64,000 nucleotides of DNA from Maridesulfovibrio hydrothermalis AM13 = DSM 14728 (GCF_000331025.1 NC_020055.1:919870-983869); one strand, 5' to 3'. Counted from the first letter of the stretch, positions 16,607 to 26,098 are shown. A program made the numbers and translations. The notes: a model not told the origin generated them from the letters alone.

Positions 16607-18732
16607 TTGGAATTCCCCATAGAAGAAAGCGGTTTGAGATTATTCACGAACTGCCGCGCAGGATCAGATTTAAATCACTGATCATGCTGACTCCGACTCT
16701 GGACCTCAACTATCTGCAAGCCAGTGTTGAGTCTTTGTCAGGAGTTAAGTCGGTCAGAATTAACGGACCTGCTTTTACCCTCGTTGTAGAGTATGACGGG
16801 TCGCCAGCAGTCAGGGCTGCAATTATTAAGACCCTGCAATTCATACCAGATGAAGCTTTTCTTGATAACAACGAAAAGAAGCATGATGTTGATCTTTTTG
16901 ATGTAGGAGCCAGAACCGCGGTGGCTGCCGCTACTCCATTTCTACCCGTTCCTGTACAGGCTGCAACCAGCTGGATGCTGGCCATTCCCGGTATTGTCCA
17001 AGGGCTTGAAACACTTTTTACCAGAGGCGTAAAAATTGAAGTGCTGGATGGAACGGTCAAAACCCTGTCCATGCTTCGCGGCGACTATTTCACTTCAAAC
17101 TCTGTAGGAGCCTTGCTCAGCCTCGGCGAATACCTTGAAGATCAGTCTGAACAAAAATCTACCGATCTGCTGAAAACTCTTTTAAAACCGCAAGTTGATA
17201 AAATATGGATTGAACAGGACGGACGCGAAATTGAAATAGACTTCAAAGACTTAAAGGTCGGCAACATTGTGATTTGCGGCCCCGGTGAATTGATCCCCAT
17301 TGAAGGGACTATTATTGAAGGTGACGGATCTATCAACCAAAGCTCCATTACCGGAGAATCTGTTCCGGTTCATCTACAACCCGGTGACGCAACACTTTCC
17401 GGAGCTGTTGTCGAAGAAGGAACCCTTAAAATAAGGGCAGACAAAGTCGGAGCGGAAACAGGCATGGCCCGTATCAACCGCTTCCTTGAAAGTTCTCTGC
17501 GCTCTCAATCCAAAAGTCAGGTTAAGTCCGCTGAACTTGCCGACAAATTAGTTCCGCTCACTTTCGGGGCCGGTCTTGGCGTTTATGCTCTGACCAGAGA
17601 CGCCGCCCGCGCCGCATCGGTTTTAACAGTCGATTACTCCTGCGCTATCAAACTTTCAACTCCTGTTGCCACCAGAACATCCATGTACACCGCAAGTCAG
17701 GCCGGCGTGCTGCTAAAAGGCGGTCAGGCTCTTGATAATCTTGCCGCCATCGATACTCTCGTTTTTGACAAAACCGGAACACTGACCAAAGGTGAGCTGA
17801 AAGTAACCGACCTTGTACCCATGCCGCTTTTCTCCGAAGAGGAACTGCTCTCTATAGCGGCCGGCGCGGAAGAACATTATGCTCATCCCGTTGCCAGAGC
17901 TGTTGTCAATGAAGCAAAAGAACGCGATATTGCCCTGCCGGATGTCGGGGGTGTTGACTTCATCGTAGCCCACGGCGTTTCTGCATATGTTGACGGGAAG
18001 CGCGTTCTTGTCGGCAGCCAGCATTTCGTTGAAGAAGATGAGAAAGTAAATTGCGCATTCATGAAGAAAAAAGCACAGCAGCTCAGAAATGCCGGAAAAA
18101 ATCTTCTGTTTGTCGCCATGAATGAAAAACTTATCGGCCTTATTGCCATGCGTGATGAACTCCGTCCTGAAGCTTTGGAGGCTCTGGAAGCTTTCAAGGC
18201 GGCAGGTATCAAACGAATTGAAATACTTACCGGAGATCACCGCTCAACAGCACTGGCCCTTGCCGCTCAGCTTCCCCCTGTGGACGCCGTTCATTGGGAA
18301 CTGAAACCGGAAGATAAGGCTGCCATCGTAAAAGATCTTAAAAAAGGCGGCGCGAAAGTAGGATTTGCCGGAGACGGAGTAAATGACACTCCCGCTCTGG
18401 TCTGCGCAGATGTAGGTATCTGCATGCCGTCCGGAGCCGATCTGGCCAGAGAATCAGCTCAGGTTATTATGTTGAATGAAGATATGCGCACCCTCGTGGA
18501 AGCACGCCGCATAGCCGTCAACAACCGCGAAACCCTCTCCTCCTGCCTGTGGTCCGCTGTAGTCATCAACTCCGCAACCCTGCTTCTGGCAGGCATGGGC
18601 AAAATCTCCACTCTTGCGGCTGCCATGACTCATAATTTGAGCACCGTTGGAATTCTCGGATACGCAGCTCTCAAAACGTCAAATACTACCTACAAAGCTG
18701 AACCACTAGAGTCTGCAAAGGAGACCACATAA
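16603..18732 (+). CDS. P1B-type ATPase 2 with R-I-R motif and SCA membrane site
   Basis: 709 residues from ATG 16603 (ATGA overlap with the preceding stop). N-terminus HELPRR20-I-R22-FK matches the first ATPase and the small domain protein. The catalytic machinery is complete: TGES in the actuator, phosphorylated Asp389 in DKTGTLT, H-P-V-A HP motif, GDGVND. The metal-site motif in the central helix reads S346-C-A348 instead of the common CPC or SPC, so the metal coordination differs from that of ATPase 1. It has no Cys-rich linker. Best guess is a FezB/P1B6-type iron pump; it may work with, or as a heteromer of, ATPase 1. The TAATG overlap at its end couples it to the FeoA-like gene. Confidence 0.88.
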   Translation: MIGIPHRRKRFEIIHELPRRIRFKSLIMLTPTLDLNYLQASVESLSGVKSVRINGPAFTLVVEYDGSPAVRAAIIKTLQFIPDEAFLDNNEKKHDVDLFDVGARTAVAAATPFLPVPVQAATSWMLAIPGIVQGLETLFTRGVKIEVLDGTVKTLSMLRGDYFTSNSVGALLSLGEYLEDQSEQKSTDLLKTLLKPQVDKIWIEQDGREIEIDFKDLKVGNIVICGPGELIPIEGTIIEGDGSINQSSITGESVPVHLQPGDATLSGAVVEEGTLKIRADKVGAETGMARINRFLESSLRSQSKSQVKSAELADKLVPLTFGAGLGVYALTRDAARAASVLTVDYSCAIKLSTPVATRTSMYTASQAGVLLKGGQALDNLAAIDTLVFDKTGTLTKGELKVTDLVPMPLFSEEELLSIAAGAEEHYAHPVARAVVNEAKERDIALPDVGGVDFIVAHGVSAYVDGKRVLVGSQHFVEEDEKVNCAFMKKKAQQLRNAGKNLLFVAMNEKLIGLIAMRDELRPEALEALEAFKAAGIKRIEILTGDHRSTALALAAQLPPVDAVHWELKPEDKAAIVKDLKKGGAKVGFAGDGVNDTPALVCADVGICMPSGADLARESAQVIMLNEDMRTLVEARRIAVNNRETLSSCLWSAVVINSATLLLAGMGKISTLAAAMTHNLSTVGILGYAALKTSNTTYKAEPLESAKETT

Positions 18733-19448
18733 TGCTCATTCCGTTAAGCAAAGCTCCCATCGAAACAATGCTGACCCTGAAATCCATAAGTTGCAGCAAT
18801 CTTAAAAACCGCCTGCAACGCATGGGACTGCACACTGGAACCGAATTGGAAATCATGTCCGAAGATTCCATACAGCATCCTGTCAGGGTTAAAGGACCGA
18901 AGGGTGAAGTTCTTCTCGCCGCCGGCATGGCCTCTAAAGTTATAACCCATCATGATGACGGGCACATCACCCCGGTATTTGAAATGAATCCCGGAGAAAC
19001 CGGGCATATCGAAGGTTTGACCGCAGGGTCACATCTGGAAAAAAGCCTTAAAATACTAGGCATCAGCGAAGGTGACAACATTGAGCTGGTTCGTTGTCTG
19101 CCCCCAATGGAATACAAAACAGTGGTCGACGGCAGACAAACCAGCCTGACCGAAGGTATGGCTGCAAAGATATGGGGAGACTGCGATAACACCCCCTGCC
19201 AACTGGCAACCTGCGGCAAGGGGCGGCTTTTCAAGGTAAAAAATATTCTTGGAGGACCCAGAGCAGTCCAGACTATATCAGCAGCGGGAATCCGCCCCGG
19301 TTCGACCATAACTCTCGAATCAGTGCAACCAGCAAAAGATATCCGCATGGACAACGGCGAACGAATTATCATCCGCACCAAGGATGGACTCAGACTGCAC
19401 CTGCGGATTGATCAGGCAGACACTTTACTTGTCGAGCAGATTCAGTAG
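18732..19448 (+). CDS. Protein of three tandem FeoA-like domains
   Basis: 238 residues starting in a TAATG overlap with the ATPase stop. Three SH3-like FeoA units are visible: about 8-78 (L-K-N-R-L-Q-R-M-G-L-H-T-G), 84-155 (L-K-I-L-G-I-S-E-G-D, M-A-A-K-I-W-G-D) and 163-236 (I-S-A-A-G-I-R-P-G-S, L-H-L-R-I-D-Q-A-D). Each carries the [ML]-G-[ILF]-x-x-G hairpin typical of FeoA. A short Cys cluster (C-D-N-T-P-C-Q-L-A-T-C) links units 2 and 3. FeoA domains normally act on FeoB or on DtxR-type repressors; a triple form next to iron-type ATPases suggests a regulator of the pumps (inference). Last gene of the operon, convergent with rlmN. Confidence 0.85.
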   Translation: MLIPLSKAPIETMLTLKSISCSNLKNRLQRMGLHTGTELEIMSEDSIQHPVRVKGPKGEVLLAAGMASKVITHHDDGHITPVFEMNPGETGHIEGLTAGSHLEKSLKILGISEGDNIELVRCLPPMEYKTVVDGRQTSLTEGMAAKIWGDCDNTPCQLATCGKGRLFKVKNILGGPRAVQTISAAGIRPGSTITLESVQPAKDIRMDNGERIIIRTKDGLRLHLRIDQADTLLVEQIQ

Positions 19449-19466
19449 GCAGAAGAAAGAATTACC

Positions 19467-20504
19467 TTAACTATCCAGCCTGTCGGCCTTAAGCTGCCCA
19501 CAGGCTGCTTTGATATCCTGTCCCATAGACCTGCGGATAGTTGCGGTTATCTTTTTGTCCCAGAGATATTTTTCAAAGGCAAGCACCTTTTCCCGCGCCG
19601 GAGCTTCATAAAGCGGGCGGTCACCGGGATTGTAGGCAATGAGATTAACCTTGCACTTGCGATGCCCCAGAATGCGTACAAGCTGTCTGGCATGTTCGAT
19701 AGAGTCGTTCACTCCGCCAAGAAGCAGGTATTCGTAGGTCACTCTTTCTCTGGGCTTTAGTGGAAATTTGTCCATTGCTGCCAGCAGATCATCTATATGA
19801 GTCTTGGCAGCCTTGGGCATTATCTTTTCACGCAACTCCTGAGTGGGAGCATGAAGAGATATCGCCGGAAGCGTCAAACCTGTTTCACCTAATATTTCCA
19901 ACGGCTTAATGAATCCCACGGATGAAACTGTTATACGTCTGGGTACAAAACTCAACCCTTCAGGATTATTGAGTGTCTTCAGAGATTTGATAAGATTATC
20001 AAGATTGAGCAAAGGTTCGCCCATCCCCATGAAAACCAGATTCTTCAACGGATTTAAGTTGTTATCCTGTAGATATTTTCTGCCGGCCAAAACCTGCCCC
20101 AATATTTCGGACATGGTCATGTTGCGCTCAAAGCCCATAAGTCCGGTATTGCAGAACGTGCACCCCATAGCACAGCCGACCTGAGTGGAAAGACACTGGG
20201 TATAGCGGCTTTCCATAGGAATAAGGACCGTTTCAACCAAAGCTCCGTCAGCAAGACGCAGCAGTAGCTTGATGGTTCCATCTTTACTGGTTTGAACAAC
20301 GTCGACTTGCGGATGCGTTAGAACAGCCTTGTTTTTAAGCTCATCGCGCAACTTTTTAGCAAGATTGGTCATCTCATCAAAATCGCATACGCCCTTCTGC
20401 CAAAGCCATTGCCAGATCTGCTTGGTTCTGAACTTGGGAGCCTTAAGCTCTTTCACTACAAAATTCTCAAGCTCACCATAATCTAAATTAAGTATATCTA
20501 TCAT
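19467..20504 (-). CDS. rlmN: 23S rRNA/tRNA adenine C2-methyltransferase RlmN
   Basis: Radical-SAM enzyme that methylates A2503 of 23S rRNA and A37 of some tRNAs. The 345-residue protein has the three-Cys cluster motif C-A-M-G-C-T-F-C near 115-122, the G-M-G-E-P SAM motif, and the N-terminal helical RNA-binding domain with W-Q-W-L-W. The resolving Cys near the end (K-A-A-C-G-Q-L) is present. Length is normal. ATG 20504 directly follows the stop of the upstream glycosyltransferase gene, so they are probably co-transcribed. Confidence 0.96.
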   Translation of the reverse strand: MIDILNLDYGELENFVVKELKAPKFRTKQIWQWLWQKGVCDFDEMTNLAKKLRDELKNKAVLTHPQVDVVQTSKDGTIKLLLRLADGALVETVLIPMESRYTQCLSTQVGCAMGCTFCNTGLMGFERNMTMSEILGQVLAGRKYLQDNNLNPLKNLVFMGMGEPLLNLDNLIKSLKTLNNPEGLSFVPRRITVSSVGFIKPLEILGETGLTLPAISLHAPTQELREKIMPKAAKTHIDDLLAAMDKFPLKPRERVTYEYLLLGGVNDSIEHARQLVRILGHRKCKVNLIAYNPGDRPLYEAPAREKVLAFEKYLWDKKITATIRRSMGQDIKAACGQLKADRLDS

Positions 20505-22445
20505 TTACTTCATCTTCCTGGGGTTAAAGCGGACAATGCGCACTCTATGCTCCACCCATTTAACGGTCAAAACATCCAGTTCTTCAATTTCAATCATTTT
20601 TCTAATCATAGGCGGGAGAGATTCAAAAAACTTATTGAACTCATTAAAATCATGTGAAGCAAGCAGAAGAACCGCACTTTTGAATTTAGTATTTTTAAAG
20701 TAACTGTATGAAGGGTACTTTTCCGCGTCAGAATACTCTTTCTTGAAAAGATCAGCGGCAATATACGGCGTTGCCAGAGCCTGTACGACCTCTGCGGGAC
20801 GCGCACTCGAACCGAGCGAGTACATGCACCTGCCGCCGTTATCAAGCTTTTTCAGATAGTAGACCACATCAGGAAAAGTCTTGATAAAAAAGGGCCGATG
20901 AAGAACAAGCGTCTCTCCGTCAACCATTTCATTAATCTTATCTGCAACAGCCTGCCCCATCACCGGCAGAGGCCTGTTTTCAGTAAGTGATGCATACGAC
21001 GGAAGAGCATTGTAATAAAAAGGCATTACCGCAACCATCCCCAGTGAAGCCCCTATGATATGCAAAGCCGGACGTTCATACTGCTTGATACTGACCACAA
21101 GCAAAATAACGAAAAAGCAGGCAAGGGCGATAAAAAAAGGAATCATAAATTCCATATATTGACCAACAGCCACCCCGTCAGCGAGATTGACCGAGACATT
21201 TCCTGACTTGAAAGAGCGGTAGCCAAGCAATGCCGCCATAGAGCACAGCCAGATAAACCCCATTTCAAAAAAAGTTCTATAAGCTTTGTCCCGCTTGGCA
21301 TTAACCAGCCAGTCGCAGACAAGAATTGCGAGTATGGGAAGAACGGGAAGCATATACCGATTAGACTTAAGCTTGAAAAGTAAGGTGAATATCAGCAGGT
21401 AGACTATAAAAATACAAACCATGAAAATATACTTTTCATCAAATTTCTCTTTAACTGCCCGCCAGATTCCAAACACCGTACCGAACACATAACCGCCCCA
21501 GGGAAAAAAGATAACGGTCAGAGTATCGAAATAAGGATCAAGACGGGTCAACTTGTCTAAGGCTTTTGTGCCAGTCGTTGAGGTGTTATGAAAAAACTGC
21601 CCCACCAGACCTTGCGAGTAATCAAAACCGCTATTAATCCAGGCAGCATAAAGCCAAAGGAAAAAAGGAATACATCCCGCCAGAAACCACAGAAAAAGTA
21701 TTTTGCGGTCATTCCACTTGGCAATGATCAGACCGCCGGGACTCAGTGAAGATAAAAATGAAGCAGACTCGCCTAGTTCGTGTTTTCTGTTCACATTATA
21801 GCGGATACCTACCGCCAGCACATACCCGGCCAAAGGCAGGAAGGCAAAAGGCCCTTTAGCCAGCACTCCCAGAGCAGTGAGTATTGCCCCGCCGGCGGCT
21901 ACGCCTTCACTCCTGTCGCCCAGATACCGGAGCAGATAAAAAAAACAGGCCCATGTTACGCAGCACGCAAAAACAACGTCCACTTTGATCATCACGGACA
22001 TAAATTTAAAAAGAACAGAGCTTTGCAGCATCATACCGGCAAGCAGACCGGTTGCCGCTCCGAAAAGCTTCCTGCCCATCAAAGCAGTACCCAAGACCAT
22101 AAATACAGAGCAGATAACGGTGGGCATACGCAGCAGAAAAAGAGCATTGCCGCTGAAATCACTGAACGAAGCTATCCATGCAAAAGGATACATAGCCCAA
22201 TAAGCAAGAGGAGGCTTCTCCATACGGGGAATACCATCAAACATTGGGGCAAAGAAATTGCCCTGCGTAACCATTTCGTAGACAGCGCGGGCATATTTCG
22301 GCTCGTCAATATCATAAAAATAATTCAGCCCCGTGCCATAAAAAGAGACTGCGGCCGAAAAAATAAGCAATAATCCTAGCAGGAGAGGCCAGTGTTTTTG
22401 ACAAAAAGAATTCAAATTCAAACCGGGTTCACTTTGATTGTTCAT
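20505..22445 (-). CDS. GT39-family membrane glycosyltransferase (ArnT-like)
   Basis: 646 residues with about a dozen membrane helices and the GT39/PMT signature early in the protein: D-I-D-E-P-K-Y-A-R near 40, then R-M-E-K-P-P-L-A-Y-W. This family moves sugars from undecaprenyl-phosphate donors on the periplasmic face, for example to lipid A or protein; the acceptor here is unknown. A soluble C-terminal domain of about 150 residues follows the helices. AGGAA lies nine bases before the ATG. In operon with rlmN (zero spacing), which has no functional link to it. A second ArnT-like gene is present at 59.6-61.2 kb. Confidence 0.85.
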   Translation of the reverse strand: MNNQSEPGLNLNSFCQKHWPLLLGLLLIFSAAVSFYGTGLNYFYDIDEPKYARAVYEMVTQGNFFAPMFDGIPRMEKPPLAYWAMYPFAWIASFSDFSGNALFLLRMPTVICSVFMVLGTALMGRKLFGAATGLLAGMMLQSSVLFKFMSVMIKVDVVFACCVTWACFFYLLRYLGDRSEGVAAGGAILTALGVLAKGPFAFLPLAGYVLAVGIRYNVNRKHELGESASFLSSLSPGGLIIAKWNDRKILFLWFLAGCIPFFLWLYAAWINSGFDYSQGLVGQFFHNTSTTGTKALDKLTRLDPYFDTLTVIFFPWGGYVFGTVFGIWRAVKEKFDEKYIFMVCIFIVYLLIFTLLFKLKSNRYMLPVLPILAILVCDWLVNAKRDKAYRTFFEMGFIWLCSMAALLGYRSFKSGNVSVNLADGVAVGQYMEFMIPFFIALACFFVILLVVSIKQYERPALHIIGASLGMVAVMPFYYNALPSYASLTENRPLPVMGQAVADKINEMVDGETLVLHRPFFIKTFPDVVYYLKKLDNGGRCMYSLGSSARPAEVVQALATPYIAADLFKKEYSDAEKYPSYSYFKNTKFKSAVLLLASHDFNEFNKFFESLPPMIRKMIEIEELDVLTVKWVEHRVRIVRFNPRKMK

Positions 22446-22734
22446 TATATATCATTCCTGATAAGATTAGTTCTAAACAGCCCGCTACGCTGTACGGGGG
22501 TCAACTACTATCAAAGTTTTTCCGCCAAGTCGAAAGTAAGTCGAACACTCTTTTTGAAAATTACGTATGATGCTGAAATAAATCGACATGAAAATTCTCT
22601 CAAATAGATTCCGGTATTTCCGCACTGTATACTTAATTTTACGGGCCTGCAGAAGCATACTTGAATGCTGGATTAAATCGGCGTGATAGGTTAACTAGTA
22701 TTTACAAACACATCCCACATATAAAGAGGCTGAC

Positions 22735-25464
22735 ATGCGTTTTTCATTTTCAGTAAAACTGCTTTTCCTGCTTATAGTCTTAACAGCACTCCCCCATGCT
22801 GCGGCAGCTTCTTTGACCTCAATCAGCATCGGGGACTTTAAAGACCAGTCCGGTAAACCTGCACCGGAATTTAAATCTTTTCTGTCTGCCGCCCTCACAG
22901 AGGCAGGATTCACCGTCTCAAACAGCACAAAGCCATCATTACGCTATACCCTTTCCGGGCTGGTTAAAAAAAACAGAAAAGAAACATCCTTCTCCGCCAT
23001 GCTGAGCGATAATTATAACCTTGAACCGGAGGTTTTCATTGAAGGCAGACAGACCGGCGGAAAAAATTCACAGCCAGCAGCCAGACAACTTGCCAAATCT
23101 GTAACCCGACTTCTATCCAATCAGACTATTACATCCATTGAGGTCACCGGAGACTTACGGCTGACCCCCAATGCAATCATGGCTCTTGCCCAGATACTTC
23201 CCGGTGAAACAGCCAGTCCGGAAAAAGTCATTGCCGCGCGGATCATTCTTGAAAATTGCGGGCTGTTTTCACAGTCGCAGCTTTATCTCACCCCCGGACC
23301 AAACGGACGTAAACTCAAAATTTCCGTGAAAGAAAAAGAAATGATCATTGCCGGAAATATGCCCGGCCCCGGAAAGGCCGTTCTGGACAATATCCTCGGG
23401 CCGCCAACAAATGACCTGCCTGAATTTCCGGTAACTCCTCCTGCATCCGGACAGAACCACTTTAACGCCAACAGCACCGGATATCTGGCATATCAGGCCG
23501 GAATGGTACTGGAAAAATTTACTCGCGCGGAAAACCGCCCTACACCTGATGGAATAGAAAAGCTTGTCAGCATTGCCGCGGCAATCAGAAACAAAATTTA
23601 TTCATACGATAAATCCTGCCTGAATATGTGCGTTATCCTGATGAAAATGTGTTCAGTGCTTGATTCAAAAACAGTAAAATGCATCACTGAAGAGTTGCAG
23701 AGCAATATGGAAATCAACTCCACCGACCCTTCAGTGATGGAAGCAACTCTCAGCCGTATTGAATTTATATCGCAGGCATACACCGCCGCCCGCGAAGCGC
23801 AATTACTGCTTGCCTCCCGCCTGTATACAAATAAAATACATTCCCCCATCATTCCCTGGGTTTTGTTTTCTCTGGGAGAACAATCACTCAAAGCTGAGGA
23901 CATGACAAAAGCAGCTCCTCTGCTTGCCGGAGCCATATCAATCTCATCACTGCCTGTAGCCCCGGAAATGCTGATTACAACGGCAAAAGCACAGTACAGC
24001 AACCTTGCCCCTGCCAAAGGTGATGCAGCAACACAGCTGCTGCGACCGCTTCTTGCCGAAACACATCTGCGCTCCGAGCTGCGCAAAGAAATCCATGAAC
24101 TATCCAGCTGGGCATCTCTTTGTGAAACAGTAAATTCAATAACCAACTCCGACAGCTTTGAGCTGCAACTAAAAAAAGGGAATGCACTGATCCTGCTGGA
24201 CAGGCCGGATCTTGCTGAACCTCTATTTCATGAACTGCACAGCACACACCCCGATGATGCACGTCCTTTTTCCGGTTTTGCACGCCTTGCTTTCCAGAGA
24301 ACAGGGAACCTGCTCTCCTCAAGGCCTTATATTGAGAGGGCCGTCCATCTTTCCCACAAGGATCGCTTTTTCTACGAAATGGCTCTGGCTTACAAACTTG
24401 AAAGGATCACCGGAGAAGCTCTGCCCACAATCAATATTGATGGACGCAATTCCGAAGAAGCTGCTGCCACGCGTTTTCTATTACCGCGCGCTGCAGAATA
24501 TGCTGCGGGATATAAAAATTTTAATAAAGGGCAAGCCGCACTTTTGACTGGAGGGATTGAAGTTCTTGATCACTGGCTCGCCTACCCATCCATGCGCGAT
24601 GATCAGGCTTTAGAGTACATGTTCCAAAAGACAACACTGTATAGGGATCAGATGCCTGATCACCCGGGAATCATTTCAGCCAACTGCTATTTTTCAATTT
24701 TCTCATCCAATCGAGCCGCAGCCAAAAGACAGATCAGCCTGCCGCTTTCCGGGAAAATAGGATTGGCCCCAAGATTCCTGCAACTGAACCTCCTCTTACG
24801 CGAAATGGCTCTGGCCCCGTCTGCTGATATTGCCCAAAGTCTGGAATATGCGGCAAGTTCAACATTTTCAGATACCCGCAGCAGAAGTGAAGCCGTAGCA
24901 CTACAGGCTGACGCACTTGCGGTTCTGGGACTTTATCACAACTCAACCCAAGAACTGGAACGGGCCAAATCCCTTTATGACCTTGCTATAGATTTAAGTG
25001 AAAACAAGGAAAAGGCCCGCCTGCTTAATAATCAGGCCTGCGTATATCTGACACTGGGTAAAAAAAGTGAAGCGGACGACCTCTACGATGAATCATTAGA
25101 CAGTGCCGCTGTTTTTAAGGAAGCCGTTGAACTGGGAGCAATTATGTCTTCCCTTACCGGTGAAGAACAAAAGCAGGCTTTGTCAAGCCTTGCCGAAACA
25201 ACGGAGTCAGAACAGATAAAGGCTGTGGCCTGTAAGCTGGGCGCAATAGAAACAATTCAGACTCCAGACGCAACAGATCAGCCCCCCGCAACAAACAATA
25301 CTGTTGCAAAACAAAACGAAAGCCCAGCTACCGGTATGCGGGAAATACTGCTCAGGGAAGAATCAGACCTAAAAGCGAAGTATGACAATTACGAAGGGTT
25401 ACAACTGATATTTGCATACGAAAGCAACCTCTGGCTGCTTCCATCAACCGCAAGAGCAAACTAA
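22735..25464 (+). CDS. Large secreted protein with POTRA-like and TPR-like regions
   Basis: 909 residues with a cleavable signal peptide (1-25, ending A-A-A-A). Residues about 27-125 look like a small alpha/beta domain that begins S-I-S-I-G-D-F-K-D-Q-S-G, as in CsgG/FlgO-type lipoproteins. Residues about 130-205 match a POTRA pattern (I-T-S-I-E-V-T-G-D-L-R-L-T-P, then A-R-I-I-L-E-N-C-G-L-F). The remaining ~650 residues are helical with TPR-like spacing (A-x-x-x-Y-x-x-A-L-x-L clusters near 745-800). No beta-barrel is seen, so it is not a BamA-type insertase; it probably sits in the periplasm and holds protein partners. Domain calls are by pattern only. Confidence 0.65.
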   Translation: MRFSFSVKLLFLLIVLTALPHAAAASLTSISIGDFKDQSGKPAPEFKSFLSAALTEAGFTVSNSTKPSLRYTLSGLVKKNRKETSFSAMLSDNYNLEPEVFIEGRQTGGKNSQPAARQLAKSVTRLLSNQTITSIEVTGDLRLTPNAIMALAQILPGETASPEKVIAARIILENCGLFSQSQLYLTPGPNGRKLKISVKEKEMIIAGNMPGPGKAVLDNILGPPTNDLPEFPVTPPASGQNHFNANSTGYLAYQAGMVLEKFTRAENRPTPDGIEKLVSIAAAIRNKIYSYDKSCLNMCVILMKMCSVLDSKTVKCITEELQSNMEINSTDPSVMEATLSRIEFISQAYTAAREAQLLLASRLYTNKIHSPIIPWVLFSLGEQSLKAEDMTKAAPLLAGAISISSLPVAPEMLITTAKAQYSNLAPAKGDAATQLLRPLLAETHLRSELRKEIHELSSWASLCETVNSITNSDSFELQLKKGNALILLDRPDLAEPLFHELHSTHPDDARPFSGFARLAFQRTGNLLSSRPYIERAVHLSHKDRFFYEMALAYKLERITGEALPTINIDGRNSEEAAATRFLLPRAAEYAAGYKNFNKGQAALLTGGIEVLDHWLAYPSMRDDQALEYMFQKTTLYRDQMPDHPGIISANCYFSIFSSNRAAAKRQISLPLSGKIGLAPRFLQLNLLLREMALAPSADIAQSLEYAASSTFSDTRSRSEAVALQADALAVLGLYHNSTQELERAKSLYDLAIDLSENKEKARLLNNQACVYLTLGKKSEADDLYDESLDSAAVFKEAVELGAIMSSLTGEEQKQALSSLAETTESEQIKAVACKLGAIETIQTPDATDQPPATNNTVAKQNESPATGMREILLREESDLKAKYDNYEGLQLIFAYESNLWLLPSTARAN

Positions 25465-25474
25465 CAGTAAACTT

Positions 25475-25717
25475 TTAATCAGAGGACTCGACAGTACAAT
25501 CAAGCTCTTCTGCCATAAGTTTAAGAAGATCAACTCCTCCGGTAATACGCATTATCTCCACCAGAGTTTCCGCTCCGAGCTTTGCCTTTTTATCATCGGG
25601 GTTGACTTCCCGAATCAAGGTTTTCGGGCTTTTATCTAACTTTTGAGCGAGGTCTTCTACGGGCATAGGCCCGTTGATTACGAGATCCTGAATTGCTTTT
25701 TCAATTTTTTCTGACAT
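25475..25717 (-). CDS. Small CII-like regulatory protein
   Basis: 80 residues from ATG 25717 (AAGGCTG upstream; the longer frame to 25756 lacks a ribosome site). The sequence K-S-P-K-T-L-x-R-E-x-N-P-D-D-x-x-A-K-L-G resembles the phage regulatory CII/Cox family of the P2-like kind, which are small helix-turn-helix DNA binders, and ends with an acidic tail. No other phage gene is near, so it is either a domesticated regulator or a host family of the same fold. It is convergent with the preceding gene, only 10 bp apart, and its 5' side faces the phosphate genes. Confidence 0.6.
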   Translation of the reverse strand: MSEKIEKAIQDLVINGPMPVEDLAQKLDKSPKTLIREVNPDDKKAKLGAETLVEIMRITGGVDLLKLMAEELDCTVESSD

Positions 25718-25895
25718 TTGTATCAGCCTTTTATGGTTATCAGATTGCCGAAACAACTACCCTTTTCTTAGCCCAAATCAAGTAAACTCTCAACTTCCAT
25801 ACCTGTCCTTTGACCTTTTTTTGCGAAAATTTCAAACATAGCCCCTTTTTTTAATTATAACTTTCATCAACACCCCGTTTACTGACAAAAAGCAA

Positions 25896-25913
25896 TTGTA
25901 ACTGTATTGTAAC
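25896..25913 (+). promoter_or_regulatory. Pho-box-like direct repeat
   Basis: TTGTAAC occurs twice with an 11-bp period (25896-25902 and 25907-25913), the spacing of PhoB operators; a third TTGTAAC lies at 25992-25998, nearer the gene. The position before a PhoR-like kinase and phosphate transporter fits phosphate control. No other signal is seen in 25718-26098. Confidence 0.55.
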
Positions 25914-26098
25914 AATAAGTGATTCAAAGATCCGTTGCTTTAAAATCATTCTTTACTAATATTTTCAACATGATAGTTACATATATCCGTTTTGTAACAA
26001 AACTTGACCTAACTTAGTTTACATGCTTGATACTCGTTTGTGACAAACCGGAGAGTTCAAGAATTTTACCTGACCTGTGTTTTGGGAGGAATTTTTTT

